A stretch of DNA of 64,000 nt from Dipteris shenzhenensis (Eukaryota; Polypodiophyta; Polypodiopsida; Gleicheniales). Location of the stretch: NCBI GenBank assembly GCA_047967505.1, contig CM106538.1. The stretch is one strand, 5' to 3'. The notes below the pieces were generated by a model. The model worked only from the letters and a program-made list of their open reading frames with translations. It was not told where the DNA came from and searched no databases. Made by a program: the position numbers and the translations under genes. Below, in pieces: positions 23,101-31,694 of the stretch (its first letter is position 1; each line of letters starts with the position of its first letter).

Positions 23101-23474
23101 AGCATTATCTCCTAGATGTTGATTTCTCACTTAAGTTGACCATCAGAATGTGAGCAGCAGCAGACGGTGGCCGAGCAGCAGCAGCACACACACACACGCA
23201 CACGCACACGCACGCACGCACGCACAGAGAGAGAGAGAGAGAGAGAGAGCGAGCTGCTAATTAGTTGAATTGGAAAGAATCATCAATTGAACCAGTTTGT
23301 TATTGGCAGGTTCCAATATTGGTAGATCTTCTTTATTCCAGTGTGGCCAGCAAGGTTAACTTGATGATGATATACATTCCATACTTCCTGATTCCTGTGG
23401 TTTTGACTTTCCACGTACTGACCTTCAAACGTGGTCTGTGGCAAGCACATTCAAAGGCAAAGAAAAGGATGTGA
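4885..23474 (+). CDS. TMEM97 / sigma-2 receptor-like EXPERA-domain membrane protein (3 exons)
   Basis: Exons 4885-5149, 5272-5330 and 23310-23474 join in frame to 162 codons, close to the usual ~165-175 of the family. EXPERA proteins are four-helix membrane proteins of the ER and related membranes that bind sterol-like ligands; animal TMEM97 is the sigma-2 receptor. Visible support: [19 protein letters not shown] (helix 1), Asp27 and Asp54 matching the two ligand-site acidic residues of animal TMEM97, NLLKWY, Glu71 in [18 protein letters not shown], then VPILVDLL and a final helix [17 protein letters not shown]. The C-terminus KAKKRM is a lysine-rich ER-retrieval-like tail. The ATG at 4885 is preferred to the in-frame ATG at 4822 because the family starts close to the RRC motif. 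All introns are GT-AG. The second intron is about 18 kb and full of antisense retroelements. Confidence 0.88.
5272..5330 (+). CDS. TMEM97-like exon 2
   Basis: A 59-base exon between GGTACAG and GTAAGC, coding [19 protein letters not shown]. Its phase fits exon 1 (one base carried over) and ends on a codon boundary, as exon 3 requires. The Trp-x-Arg and the IYG-H-TT pattern are family hallmarks. Confidence 0.88.
5331..5780. other. Intron sequence without further feature
   Basis: Native intron DNA. Open frames here have no recognisable protein similarity and no acceptor/donor pair suggesting a skipped exon. Confidence 0.5.
5781..6726 (-). pseudogene. R1 reverse transcriptase with catalytic core deleted
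   Basis: Minus-strand frames give the pre-RT motif [20 protein letters not shown], the fingers ([20 protein letters not shown]), [11 protein letters not shown] and GHYEFKV. The sequence then jumps straight to [20 protein letters not shown] and the connection ([19 protein letters not shown]). The roughly 60 residues between EFKV and YAKPSKC, which hold the catalytic Y/F-x-D-D box, are absent. The copy also changes frame at the joint. It ends at about 5781 as RNase H would begin. Confidence 0.85.
6710..7766. mobile_element. 1-kb insertion made of two ~510-bp direct repeats, with 13-bp target duplication
   Basis: Copy 1 (about 6710-7216) and copy 2 (about 7257-7766) are nearly identical and in the same orientation, separated by about 40 bp. 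ATAGGCTGACCTT occurs immediately before (6697-6709) and overlaps the end (7767-7779), so the unit was inserted into R1 between protease and RT with a 13-bp duplication. Each copy contains TGACGTCAGTGGGGATGTCA and a TATAAATGG box. No polyA, PBS, coding frame or clear terminal inverted repeat is visible. It could be a TRIM-like LTR dimer, a SINE-like dimer, or filler from break repair. Confidence 0.7.
7681..8158 (-). pseudogene. R1 aspartic protease
   Basis: Minus-strand frame with [19 protein letters not shown], the retroviral-type active site D-S-G, and the flap-side motif [12 protein letters not shown]. It processes the Gag-Pol polyprotein. The downstream tail ([11 protein letters not shown]) runs into the 13-bp target copy at the insertion boundary, after which RT resumes at 6696. 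Confidence 0.8.
8318..10316 (-). pseudogene. R1 Gag, fragmented
   Basis: Three pieces in different frames: N-terminal (9933-10316) with a glutamine-rich coiled coil ([18 protein letters not shown]), middle (9380-9753), and C-terminal (8318-9031). The C-terminal piece holds [20 protein letters not shown], an acidic linker and a zinc-knuckle remnant ([19 protein letters not shown]). The first cysteine of the knuckle is Arg here, so nucleic-acid binding is probably lost. A (TA)n tract at 9099-9117 lies between the middle and C-terminal pieces. Confidence 0.75.
9099..9136. repeat. (TA)n microsatellite
   Basis: About ten TA units, then degenerate TATACATG repeats, inside the R1 gag. Confidence 0.9.
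10420..10756 (-). repeat. LTR-like terminal region between R3 and R1
   Basis: On the minus strand it starts TGTCATGTGCACGGATTGG immediately after the R3 polypurine tract, as a 3' LTR should. It carries a TATA box (CTATATAA, about 10588-10596) and leads directly into R1 Gag, as a 5' LTR should. The first ~62 bases recur at 21831-21892, the other end of R3. The rest does not obviously match that copy. It may be one LTR shared by two elements. The lower boundary is uncertain. Confidence 0.55.
10757..10772 (-). promoter_or_regulatory. Polypurine tract of R3
   Basis: AGAGGAGGGGAAGTA on the minus strand directly before the TGTCATG LTR start; PPTs prime second-strand synthesis. Confidence 0.75.
10770..11279 (-). 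pseudogene. R3 integrase C-terminus with GPY/F module and chromodomain
   Basis: Resumes the integrase cut at 17305: [20 protein letters not shown] follows in frame after AKES once R2 and one target copy are removed. Then [20 protein letters not shown] (GPY/F), [11 protein letters not shown], and a chromodomain ([19 protein letters not shown]) that targets integration to marked chromatin. The frame ends in a stop close to the PPT. Confidence 0.88.
11280..11727 (-). repeat. R2 3' LTR (448 bp)
   Basis: Near-identical to 16857-17304; TG...CA ends; preceded on the minus strand by a polypurine tract. Confidence 0.93.
11728..11742 (-). promoter_or_regulatory. R2 polypurine tract
   Basis: AAAGAGGGAAGGAA on the minus strand abuts the TGTTATG start of the 3' LTR. 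Confidence 0.85.
11740..12825 (-). pseudogene. R2 integrase core, GPY/F and chromodomain
   Basis: 361-codon frame. Core motifs: first Asp in [10 protein letters not shown], second in [13 protein letters not shown] (Tyr where relatives have Asp before Arg/Lys; the catalytic Asp is kept), and Glu in [17 protein letters not shown]-terminal [20 protein letters not shown] is the GPY/F module and [20 protein letters not shown] is a chromodomain. A TAG at about 12826-12828 separates it from the zinc-binding domain, so the polyprotein is broken by one codon. Otherwise the frame is intact. Confidence 0.9.
12829..13940 (-). pseudogene. R2 RT remnant, RNase H and integrase zinc domain
   Basis: Starts inside RT at LYVNKKK, continues [20 protein letters not shown], then [20 protein letters not shown]. 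RNase H follows with [36 protein letters not shown] and the late Asp in VVDALS. The integrase HHCC finger is [13 protein letters not shown]...CFSCQ. The RT fingers and palm, including the catalytic Y-x-D-D, are missing: the protease frame at 13942 is followed almost directly by this segment. It is a defective, non-autonomous copy. Confidence 0.88.
13942..14517 (-). pseudogene. R2 aspartic protease
   Basis: [20 protein letters not shown] carries the D-S-A variant of the active site, followed by [20 protein letters not shown] and the conserved [10 protein letters not shown]-type linker. Open for 191 codons, ending at the RT deletion joint. Confidence 0.85.
14514..15840 (-). pseudogene. R2 Gag
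   Basis: N-terminus [20 protein letters not shown] near 15840, a coiled-coil segment ([18 protein letters not shown]), a capsid-like part ([18 protein letters not shown] then [20 protein letters not shown]) and a C-terminal part from 15197 with [16 protein letters not shown] and a zinc knuckle remnant [16 protein letters not shown]. The second cysteine of the knuckle is Tyr. There are at least two frame breaks (near 15428 and 15200). Confidence 0.82.
15948..16839 (-). other. R2 untranslated leader
   Basis: About 900 bases between the PBS and Gag. Short frames on both strands show no similarity. A poly-A/T run (15860-15872) lies near the Gag start. Confidence 0.6.
16840..16854 (-). promoter_or_regulatory. 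R2 primer-binding site (tRNA-iMet type)
   Basis: TGGTATCATAGCTTC on the minus strand, two bases after the end of the 5' LTR. It resembles the plant initiator-Met PBS TGGTATCAGAGC with few changes. Confidence 0.8.
16857..17304 (-). repeat. R2 5' LTR (448 bp)
   Basis: Pair of 11280-11727; differs at 8 positions by my alignment. Confidence 0.93.
17305..17859 (-). pseudogene. R3 integrase core, 5' part
   Basis: [20 protein letters not shown] and [20 protein letters not shown] carry the first two catalytic Asp. The D-G-Q-T-E box is lost to frameshifts around 17560-17590. [20 protein letters not shown] to MLQFAKES resumes and is cut by R2 at 17305. Confidence 0.85.
17872..18922 (-). pseudogene. 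R3 RNase H and integrase zinc finger
   Basis: RNase [21 protein letters not shown], then a frameshift near 18540, then [20 protein letters not shown] and [13 protein letters not shown] finger: [20 protein letters not shown] and CRVCQ. A stop near 17878 precedes the integrase core. Confidence 0.85.
18880..19512 (-). pseudogene. R3 reverse transcriptase
   Basis: Fingers [20 protein letters not shown] and [20 protein letters not shown]; palm [12 protein letters not shown] and [12 protein letters not shown] with the catalytic L-D-D (Y/F-x-D-D class); thumb [11 protein letters not shown] stop after KIDLCT (near 19300) and a frameshift near 18890 break the frame. Unlike R1 and R2, the catalytic box is still present. 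Confidence 0.88.
19525..20499 (-). pseudogene. R3 protease and pre-RT linker
   Basis: 324-codon frame: zinc-knuckle remnant [16 protein letters not shown] at the start, [20 protein letters not shown] (active site D-P-G instead of D-S/T-G), [19 protein letters not shown], then [20 protein letters not shown] and [10 protein letters not shown], the standard lead into RT. The Pro next to the catalytic Asp suggests decay. Confidence 0.82.
20500..21362 (-). pseudogene. R3 Gag
   Basis: Frame 20736-21362 begins [20 protein letters not shown], with a heptad-like Gln-rich segment and the capsid motif [20 protein letters not shown] followed by [20 protein letters not shown]. After 20736 the frame is interrupted by stops but [13 protein letters not shown] and [11 protein letters not shown] continue to the knuckle. 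Confidence 0.8.
21363..21892 (-). other. R3 leader and 5' terminal repeat
   Basis: The outer 62 bases (21831-21892) match the LTR start at 10695-10756. The remainder (a T/A-rich hairpin-like stretch near 21700-21750, CT-rich leader to 21363) does not clearly match the other end. No PBS was recognised. Confidence 0.5.
21893..22949. other. Intron DNA, no gene identified
   Basis: Contains several CTGTTT/CACTGTTT motifs at 22060-22160 but no protein similarity. An open frame at 22501-22722 has no recognised domain. Confidence 0.45.
22950..23130 (+). pseudogene. Ty3/gypsy RNase H fragment, + strand
   Basis: Frame [20 protein letters not shown] then [20 protein letters not shown] matches the RNase H block Q-x-x-x-G-x-P-V-A-Y-A-S-R and Y-x-x-H-x-x-E-L-L-A. 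It is cut off after about 60 codons. It has the opposite orientation to R1-R3, so it represents a fourth, older insertion. Confidence 0.65.
23186..23251. repeat. (CA)n/(CG)CA and (GA)n compound microsatellite
   Basis: CACACACACG runs into GCACGCACGCAC and then about 13 GA units. It lies about 60 bp upstream of the exon 3 acceptor of the TMEM97-like gene. Confidence 0.95.
23310..23474 (+). CDS. TMEM97-like exon 3 (C-terminus)
   Basis: Begins after TTATTGGCAG with GTTCCAATATTG (Val-Pro-Ile-Leu), which follows directly on exon 2 residues ATTL to restore the family motif. It ends KAKKRM and TGA. It is 54 codons. It was found 18 kb from exon 2; the exact phase match and family fit argue that it belongs to the same gene. 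Confidence 0.85.
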   Translation, partial: VPILVDLLYSSVASKVNLMMIYIPYFLIPVVLTFHVLTFKRGLWQAHSKAKKRM

Positions 23475-24707
23475 TGGAGAAATATTTTTGTGATGATTAG
23501 CAGCAGGGATAAATATATAATTGAAATACGATTTCATGTCCACAGGATTATATGGTATGCACACTAATATGGACTCTTTAACTCTTGGTCCATTGCATGA
23601 TAATCATTCAAAAACAAAACAAAAGTGCCATATGCTGGAGCTAAGAGATTGGTGACAATAAAAAGCATCATTTATGAGAAACAGATTAAGTATGAAGACA
23701 AGAAAGCAGTGGAACAAAATCTGTATAAATGATAGAGACGTCTTCAGATAGACATCTTCTGGGTGGTAGTTCTAAGTGGATACATATCTAGGTTCCTTGA
23801 CTACCTTAGTCCTACGGAGTCAACTGATATCATAACTTTGCTTCTTTGTGCAATTAATTACAGGACAGTGAGGTCCTAAGGCTAAGCTAAATGGATAATG
23901 GTTGGCCAGGGTTTTCCCTGCAATTTTCTATTGAAGCTGAATTTTGTTGAATGAAAAAGGTTTGTATACTCATTGTAATCAAAAGATAAATTGTGTGCGC
24001 ATGTCTTTATGTGCAAACCTGGTGCAACTTGTAAAGATGAGATAGACCAAAGGCCAGGAGGCTTTGACATAGATTAAATGAGGTGTGGACAAATATTGGG
24101 GGCAGTAGTTCTATCTCGTTCAAATGTCTAGTCACAGGTCATTTTTCGTAGGCATTGATGTGTAGGGTCGACACATGTGAATTTGATTCAAGAGGCCGCA
24201 ACCATGGATGTAAATAATGCACTGTGCCATTTTCCGTCACAGACATCGAAGTATGACAAGACTTTTTATAGGGAGGGCATATATTTCACCATTCCTTGCA
24301 CATATTTACAACAAGAAGAGGCTTGACTTCTGGGAGACTAATGCCAAGAATGAAGATGAGTGGTATATAAATCTTGGATTCTAAAGAGAATGCCATCCTA
24401 CTCCCATAGTCAACATTTTGATAGGGATGGTTGGCTGCTTGCTTGCCCCTCCCCCTTGCTACAGCTTTTCCCCCCGCCGTCTCTCCCTCCCTGTATCTTC
24501 GCCTCTGATCTTTCTTTCTTTCCCCGCCATTGTGTTTGCCCCTTCTTCCTCTTTGTCACGCCTTTTCATTTAGGCCCCCCCAAGCTCAAGTGTTATTGCC
24601 ATCATTTGGAGCTCTTGCAGCGACCTTTCCAGTTTCAATTCGTGGACATGTGAACAGTTATAGCAGATCCCACAAGCCCTTGGCTAAGATTCGAGCAGCG
24701 CAGAGCT
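23475..24707 (+). other. 3' flank of the TMEM97-like gene
   Basis: Probable 3' UTR then intergenic DNA. I see no coding similarity. A CT-rich stretch at 24430-24600 gives long low-complexity frames that I do not call. Confidence 0.4.
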
Positions 24708-25130
24708 CTAAGTGATCCTCCATAACTTGGTCACGACTCTCCTCTGGTTTTGTCCTGGTTTGCTTTGTGCCTTTGGATAGCCCTGTGGGTCAGCTAGGCG
24801 GTAGAGCTTCGCCAGAGGTTGCCTCTTCAGTGAGACCTTTTGCAGAGATCCTTGGCCTTTGTGTGCACCTGTAGCCCTGGTCGCGCCCTTTCTTTGGCAT
24901 GTTTTGGCATGCTTTTGGCCTCGTGAACCCCTGGTAGTTGGCACGTGCTGCGTGATCTCTTGGCAGACTGGCTCGCTCAGCCTGGATGCTTTGGACAGTA
25001 AGTGGTTTGAGCCAAGGTTGCCTTCTTGGGATTCGAAAGCAGAGTTGGGCTTTTTGGTGAACTTTTTGTGCTCCTCCTTTAGCTTTGTGAGTACCTCTGG
25101 TTGCACTAAATCTTTAAGGATAGTGGACAT
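24708..25130 (-). CDS. Hypothetical 140-codon ORF
   Basis: Starts MSTILKDLVQPEVLTKLKEE and is Lys/Arg/Gln-rich with no recognised domain, membrane segment or motif. Basic, low-complexity composition could indicate an old Gag or a chance frame. Base composition is richer in GC than the flanks. Confidence 0.25.
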   Translation of the reverse strand: MSTILKDLVQPEVLTKLKEEHKKFTKKPNSAFESQEGNLGSNHLLSKASRLSEPVCQEITQHVPTTRGSRGQKHAKTCQRKGATRATGAHKGQGSLQKVSLKRQPLAKLYRLADPQGYPKAQSKPGQNQRRVVTKLWRIT

Positions 25131-26280
25131 TGGATTAGATTTTTTAGCTTTCTTGGTGTGGGAGTAGCTCGCTCTCTTAAGCCTAGCTTTTTGTAGCGTC
25201 TCGTAGTGGTTTTGGAAGGGGCCTCACCACCTTAGAGCATAGTTTCAATTACAAGCCATCTCATTTGTTTACGTTGGTATGTGTGAATAAGAAAGTCATT
25301 GTGCTAATGTATGGGTTTAAAAAAGAATTTCGCAGGGTATTGCTAATCAAAGAAAACCTATATGTGATTTGGTAAGGTATAGTTATGATAGGCTACCACA
25401 CCCTTAATGAGTATAATAAGTTAGGTCTATAAACCAATATAGCTCAGGGCTATTGCATTGTATAAATCCTTTAGGAGGGAAGGCCTCTTTTTTACTACAA
25501 AGCCAACATCTCTGTAGTGAAAAATGATGTGCTATACAATAAATGAAGCCGAATACAATAGCCATACAATAGTCACCAATAGGAGAGAGTGAATAGGCCC
25601 ATAATAGGGGCTAATCTCTATAGAGATCCAAGGCTATACATCAAATGTTTAGCAATTCTTTGGGAAACTTCAATATTACATAAATGCTAGTCTCACACAA
25701 GGTTACTCCTTTGAGGAAAGCTAGCTTTCTAGGCTTTTTGTCAATGTCCTCTTTCAATGAGTCAAAACTAACTCTCATCTCATAAGGCTACTCATTTGTG
25801 AGAGAGTGTCCTCTTTCAATGAACTGAAACTAAGTTGTTGATGCCCTTCCTATATCACGCTTTTCACATGTAGCTTCATGAATATGTTACACCTCTATCA
25901 TAGGTATTCCTATTGTCTACAAACCATAGATTACCTCAAGAATTTATAGTCTCAGATCTTACTATATTCCTCAAATTTTTTGAGACTAAACGTTACTTGT
26001 CTATGATAATGACCTTCTCTAGTGTTACAAACCAATGAGTTTAGCCTTTGCTTTTTTTCTTTTGGTTTATCCAATGTATAGATCTCAATCCATTCATGAT
26101 GCCATTTTGGTGCTCATTTAGGCTTAACAAGTATTTCCCCTTCATTGTTGTGTTGTAGGCGTGGTGAGTAGGTAGAGACTTAGGGGCAGGAGAGGCCAAG
26201 TGGTGGGGAGACAGAGGCAAGTCTTTGCTTTGTAGCCCTTGCTTCCCTTTTCCTTCACATTAATGCCTTTTGGCATCAAG
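25131..26280. other. No gene seen
   Basis: AT-rich DNA. A short direct repeat GTGTCCTCTTTCAATGA / ATGTCCTCTTTCAATGA occurs near 25744 and 25806. Nothing else was identified. Confidence 0.45.
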
Positions 26281-26640
26281 CTCCATAGTTGAGAGAGAGT
26301 GGAGAGGGGGGGGGGGCTAACTTGCAGGAAGAGAAGGAAGGGAGAGGGAGAGGCTAGGAGAGGGAGGAAGGGGGAGTTGATGGATGGACAAGGAGGAAAG
26401 GGGGGGGGGGGGGGCTCAGTTAAGGCGATTGAGAGGGGGTGGAAGGGGGGGGCAGGAGAGGGAGGAAGGGGGAGGTGAGTTGAGGGAGCAAAAGGGGGGG
26501 TGTTGAGTGGAGGGAGAGGAGAGGGAGGAAGGGGAGGGAGAGGAGGAAGGGGCAGGATAAGTGGAGGGAAAGGAGAGGGAGCGGAAGAGACTAAGTGAGA
26601 GAGGTGTGGAGGAGAGGTAGGGAGGGAGGGTGAACATAGG
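26281..26640. repeat. G-rich purine tract with long G-runs
   Basis: Almost only A and G on the + strand. G-runs of 11 (26306-26316) and 15 (26400-26414) plus many GGGGG/GGAGG blocks. The pattern is able to form G-quadruplexes. The Ser/Pro frame on the other strand is a by-product. Confidence 0.9.
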
Positions 26641-27294
26641 GAGAGACAGGGAGCATAGGCAAGGTTGAATGCGATTAGCTTAGGTTAAATTTTGCAAACA
26701 TATCTTAGGCTAATTTGGGTTAATAAGGTATCGGTGCTACTGGTGTGAAAGTTGGGATTCCTAATGGTGCTGTTAGTCATGGAGAAATTTTTGGTAGTGG
26801 TGCAGTAGGTGCTATAAATTCAGAGATTTGTGGTTCTCTTCATTGGGTGTTGAGGTGTAAAAGTAGTTTTGTGTTGGTGGTGTTGGTGATTCAAGTTGAG
26901 TTAAAGGTTTGTGTGTGTATTTTCAAGTTGATTTTTTTATTTGTTATATTATTGTACGTTGTATTTGTTTATTTTTTGTTTTTGTTGGCCCTGCCTTGCA
27001 AGGGTCTAAGGGATGGACATATTAGTTTTTTGCTAATTAGGTCCATCTTGCTTCTTTCAGTTCATTTGGTCAAACTTGACCAGTTTAAGTTTGGGTTTAG
27101 TGGTTGTTTAAGGCTTTCTAATCTACTCCTAATGTGTTGTTAGGGTCAAGTTTATGTCCTCTTGTGGAGATTTTAAATGCTTTTGTCTTTTGTTAGGTAT
27201 TTCTCTCTAGAGATGGAGGCTCTCTTTGTCTCTTGTATGACACCACTCTTGCCAAAACAGCCATGTCCCCACTTTTATTTAATGGTCCATCCAC
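26641..27294 (+). other. Unrecognised open frame 26745-27143 and flanks
   Basis: The frame MKVGIPNGAVSHGEIFGSGA is hydrophobic and valine-rich towards its end. I recognise no family. Similar valine/glycine style appears at 27689-28087, which may be a related decayed element. Confidence 0.25.
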
Positions 27295-27305
27295 CACACA
27301 CACAC

Positions 27306-27343
<38 letters not shown>
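27295..27343. repeat. (CA)n microsatellite
   Basis: About 24 CA units with one CG interruption. Confidence 0.95.
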
Positions 27344-27345
<2 letters not shown>

Positions 27346-28649
27346 CTTTCACCTCTTTTCTCTAGTCTCTTTCACTCATCTACCGAGATAAAAATCCTAG
27401 GGAGGCTCAAAAGGAAACAACATGATAAGATAGAAGGTGAAAGACAAGCGATACCGAGGTGATACTATTCCATTAGAGGGTGTTTTCTTAAATAGGCAAG
27501 TAGAAGATCAACATCATCTTTTCCTAGTACACATGTCAATGATCCATTGACGCAATCTACTCTACCATTCACATAATTTCTCTTAGTATTCTATGGAACC
27601 ACATTGCTCAACACCCCCAAGCTACTTTACACTTACACATGTAATGACATTCCAAAAGGTAGGGCCTTAGTGAGATCCCCACCTTGTTTTGTTTGTTGTG
27701 GGTTGTGATGTTGCAGGTTTGTTAGGTGGAGCAGGTTCTTTTCACCAAACAAGTTTTGTTGTATGTGTTAATGTGGGATTTCTTGGTTATAGTTCTATTG
27801 GTGGTGGAGATTTAGGCTACACTGTTGGATTTCCTTTGGCTCGTCCGATGTATAGACGTCGTGGAAATGGCTTTTATGGTCTAGATATGGTCGAAAGTTC
27901 AAGAATTGGTCCTAACGGAGGTTTTGTTGTCAGGGTGGCTATTTTGGTGGTGTTCAGTGGTGTTGTTTTTCAGCTTTCGTCTTCTATTCTTGGAGCTTTG
28001 GCTTCTATTGTCACTGTTGGTTCTGTTCCTACTATTCATGCTGTTGGGAGTTTGAAGTACGCTACTAATTTTGGAGCTATTCTTTAAGAGGATGAAGTGT
28101 TTTTGAAATCATTGGCAGAGTGTGTCTCAAAGAATGGTTTGAAGAGGTGTCAACTTTCTAATTGTCATGAAGTTGGTAGAGTATTGAACATACTAGGTTT
28201 CAAGCTGTATTTTTAATTTCTTTAGTGGTCGGGATTCTGTGGGCTCTGTGGCTTCGTCTAGTTCTTTTGAAAAGAAGTTTTTGTTATGATCATTAATTGT
28301 TTATCCAAATATTAGTTGTGCTTGTTCTTTTGTAGATGGACGGAGGTAGTTTCATGAAATGTAGTTTGGTTGTTGTGGATGGAACTTGTAACGAGCCGGT
28401 TATCTGATTTTTGTTGAGATGTAGCTTTTTGATATAAATATGAGCTACCTGGATATACTTTGTAAATTTGTACACTTGTCAGTTTGTCTCATTTTTTTTT
28501 CATAGTGCAGAATGGCTGGCATGTCCATTTGTAGTGACTTTTAAATTCCATTTTAAAGCGATTTTGTTTCTGGTGGGACTTTAATGCAATTTCATTTTAG
28601 AAGGGTTGATCCTTGGATAGTGGAGATTTAACTTCCGTCGACCACGGCC
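27344..28649 (+). other. Unrecognised open frame 27689-28087 and flanks
   Basis: The 132-codon frame contains GYTVGFPLARPMYRRRGNGF and ends in a stop. I cannot assign it. A T-run at 28491-28500 and AT-rich DNA follow. No splice structure was found. Confidence 0.25.
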
Positions 28650-29025
28650 CTTGACGGATTTGAAGTCTTTGGCTATCAAACATAGATTTCACAAAAAACA
28701 TGCCACCACACTGCCAAATTAGTGCCGAGCTATATATGTCAAGCCTCCACTTCAAAGTTTAGACTCAAATTTCGATTTGGTACTTAGTTGTGCAGCATGT
28801 GTATGCTGTGTCTGTTTGAAGTACTTTTGGTTTGCTTCAACTTTCAAGCATATATGATAGGGTGCACTCTTGTCACACTACGTAATGGCTCTCCAGCCTA
28901 AGAATGTGTCCTCGCTCTCATGATTCTTGTCATTGAATCATGGCTCCAATTCGAAATTCATTTTATCAAGAAATTTAACCTGATAACTGAAGATTCTAAA
29001 ATTGGATTTCATTCCTAAATTGTCA
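28650..29025 (+). repeat. Dispersed repeat, copy 1
   Basis: Diverged but collinear with 43150-43505: shared blocks include TTTGAAGTCT, AGATTTCACAAAAA, TCTGTTTGAAGTACTT / TCTGTCTGAAGTACTT, TTTCAACTTTCA, CATGATTCTTG and TTCATTCCTAAATT / CTCATTCCTAAATT. A weaker match continues at 29310-29360 against 43865-43915. No coding motif was recognised, so the element type is unknown. Confidence 0.8.
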
Positions 29026-29559
29026 AGGTTGATGGTTGGCAGGAAATAAACCTAGATCATTAGATAAAGGCCTCTTTTTTAAAAGAACTTTGCATAGGTA
29101 CTCCCATAGGTCAACAACATTGCGTAATGTCACTATCCGCGAGATGGAAAAATCCCCAAGGTCATTGTCCATGATGGAAGAAGATGCACATAATGCTCAC
29201 GTATGGACATTGGAGGATGAGCCTCCCACTACGACTCAATGTCTTGGAAATGACTACAGTCCAAATTTCTACAAAAACACTCAGCTCGCGGCTCCCATAG
29301 CTCACCATTTTTTTATTCCTAGACGTTCAAAAACATTAAGTCCATATATTTACATCTTGGCACACCCATGGGTATGAATGGGCAAGTGTGAAGAGGTTGA
29401 AGTATTTTAGCCTTTTCATACTCAACTTAGATTAATTTGACCTAAACATTTTGTTTGTTCTTTTTTCATTAAAAGTCCTAATTTGGATTATAAAAGCAAA
29501 AAAAAGGATATAAATGAAAAAGAACAACAGTCTCGTGAAAACTTGGAAGACTACCACTA
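29026..29559. other. No gene identified
   Basis: An open frame at 29036-29377 shows no domain. It may be the downstream part of the dispersed repeat. Confidence 0.35.
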
Positions 29560-31000
29560 AAGAGCCTTGTTTCTTCACAATAACTTCTAGCTAGCGTAAT
29601 AGGTCATTCTGCATCCCCAAGTGTTTGCAAGCTCTTAAAAGGTCTTCCATGACTTGCTCATGCATCAATTCTAGCCTTTTCCCTCTCTTAAACACCATAG
29701 CATTTCTAATATCCTAGACATACATGATAGTCACTGCTCTAACAAATTGCCAAACACAAAAAAGGGCTTCATTTACACTACCTCTATCACCTTATGGTAT
29801 TTTCCAAGTAGGCCGAATGAAAATGGAAAAGGATTCCAACCATTTGCTGATTTTACCCTAAACAATGTTCACCAGAGGGCATTCCCAAAACAAATGCAAA
29901 GTAGTTTATTCTTGAGCTTACATAAAGGAAAAGGGGGGATATTCTCGGGTTCCATTTGACAAGCCTAGATCTCACAGGCAATTTGTAGCCAATTATCCTC
30001 CATCATAAGAATATGAGTTTACTTGATGCCGTTCGCTTCACTAAACTCTTATGATCCCAAGCTTTTAGACTGTAAGATTGTCAAATGGGGCATGTTGCTT
30101 CCAAAGCTCTTTAGTTTGAATCGTAACCCACTGAGAAGCTTCTACTCTAAACACCTTCATTGTACGATAATGAAATGGTTTCCCTGACACAGTAACTCAA
30201 TACTTAAAGGCATCCTCCAATTTAAATACACTGCTAGTGGGCTAATCCATGTTAATTCCTTTTAGGAGTAAAGTCATCACACTAGATTCTCTAGCAATTA
30301 ACTAAAAAGAAGTCTTAGGTTGTGGAATAGATAGCCATCCCCTTGTTCTTGGGTCCCAAATTTGTGTAACAACTCTTGAATAGAAAACACAAAGGCCAAA
30401 ACTGCCAAAAAAAGCCCAGTTAGATAGCCATAAAGATTTTCCTAATGAACTATCACCATATAGCGACCTCTGACCAATCCATCTGCATTCCTTGGTTTTC
30501 CCTTTCCAAATATGAACACACCATTCAAATTTTGATTTAAGAGGGATACCAATTCAAAGAGACAACCTACATATCTCAAAATATTTCCAACTTTAACCCA
30601 TTAAAATCCAAAGTTGCTACACTAATCATGAGGATTATCCAATAGAGCCATATGGCTGTGGTTTTCAAAGTATTAATTTTTGAGTTAGAGACCATTGCAA
30701 ATCGATCAAATATACCAGAATAACTGATCTTTGTAGAGAAAACTCTTGATAGTGGTAACCATTCAGATAAATTTTAGCAGAGGCATTAAATAAAATAATC
30801 TAGGTTATCCTATAGTAACCTTCCCCAAAGCCAAGCCTTTGCATTGTCAAAAGTACAAACTACTAGCTAACTCTATCATAAGCCTTTCGAAATCAAGATT
30901 CAACATAAAGAATCTATGATTCCAGGAAACCACATGATCCATAGCTAGTAAAGTATTGAGCACAACATCATGTATGTAGAGGATAGAATCACTCACTCCT
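29560..31000 (-). pseudogene. LINE-type non-LTR retrotransposon remnant (RT and 3' domain)
   Basis: On the minus strand, scattered over frames: IHDVVLNTLLAMDHVV and FFMLNLDFER (RT palm), NASAKIYLNGYHYQEFSLQR (the conserved NASA-K/R-NG-F-S/RS block), a ...YVG-P-GI-K-like block, WKGKTKECRWIG, and a C-terminal stretch KRGKRLELMHEQVMEDLLRA. Every block is interrupted by stops. The 5' half is missing; the homology begins next to a GA tract. This is an old, dead LINE. Confidence 0.7.
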
Positions 31001-31033
31001 CACAGTCTCGCCGATCGCAGATCAAATAACACT

Positions 31034-31694
<661 letters not shown>

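Larger units (their letters stand above)
5331..23309 (+). other. TMEM97-like intron 2, ~18 kb, filled by nested Ty3/gypsy elements
   Basis: Donor GTAAGC at 5331, acceptor TTGGCAG at 23309. Non-element intron sequence remains at about 5331-5780 and 21893-23309. All three large elements (R1, R2, R3) run antisense to the host gene. Intron growth by retroelements with splice sites kept is well known in large plant genomes. Confidence 0.8.
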
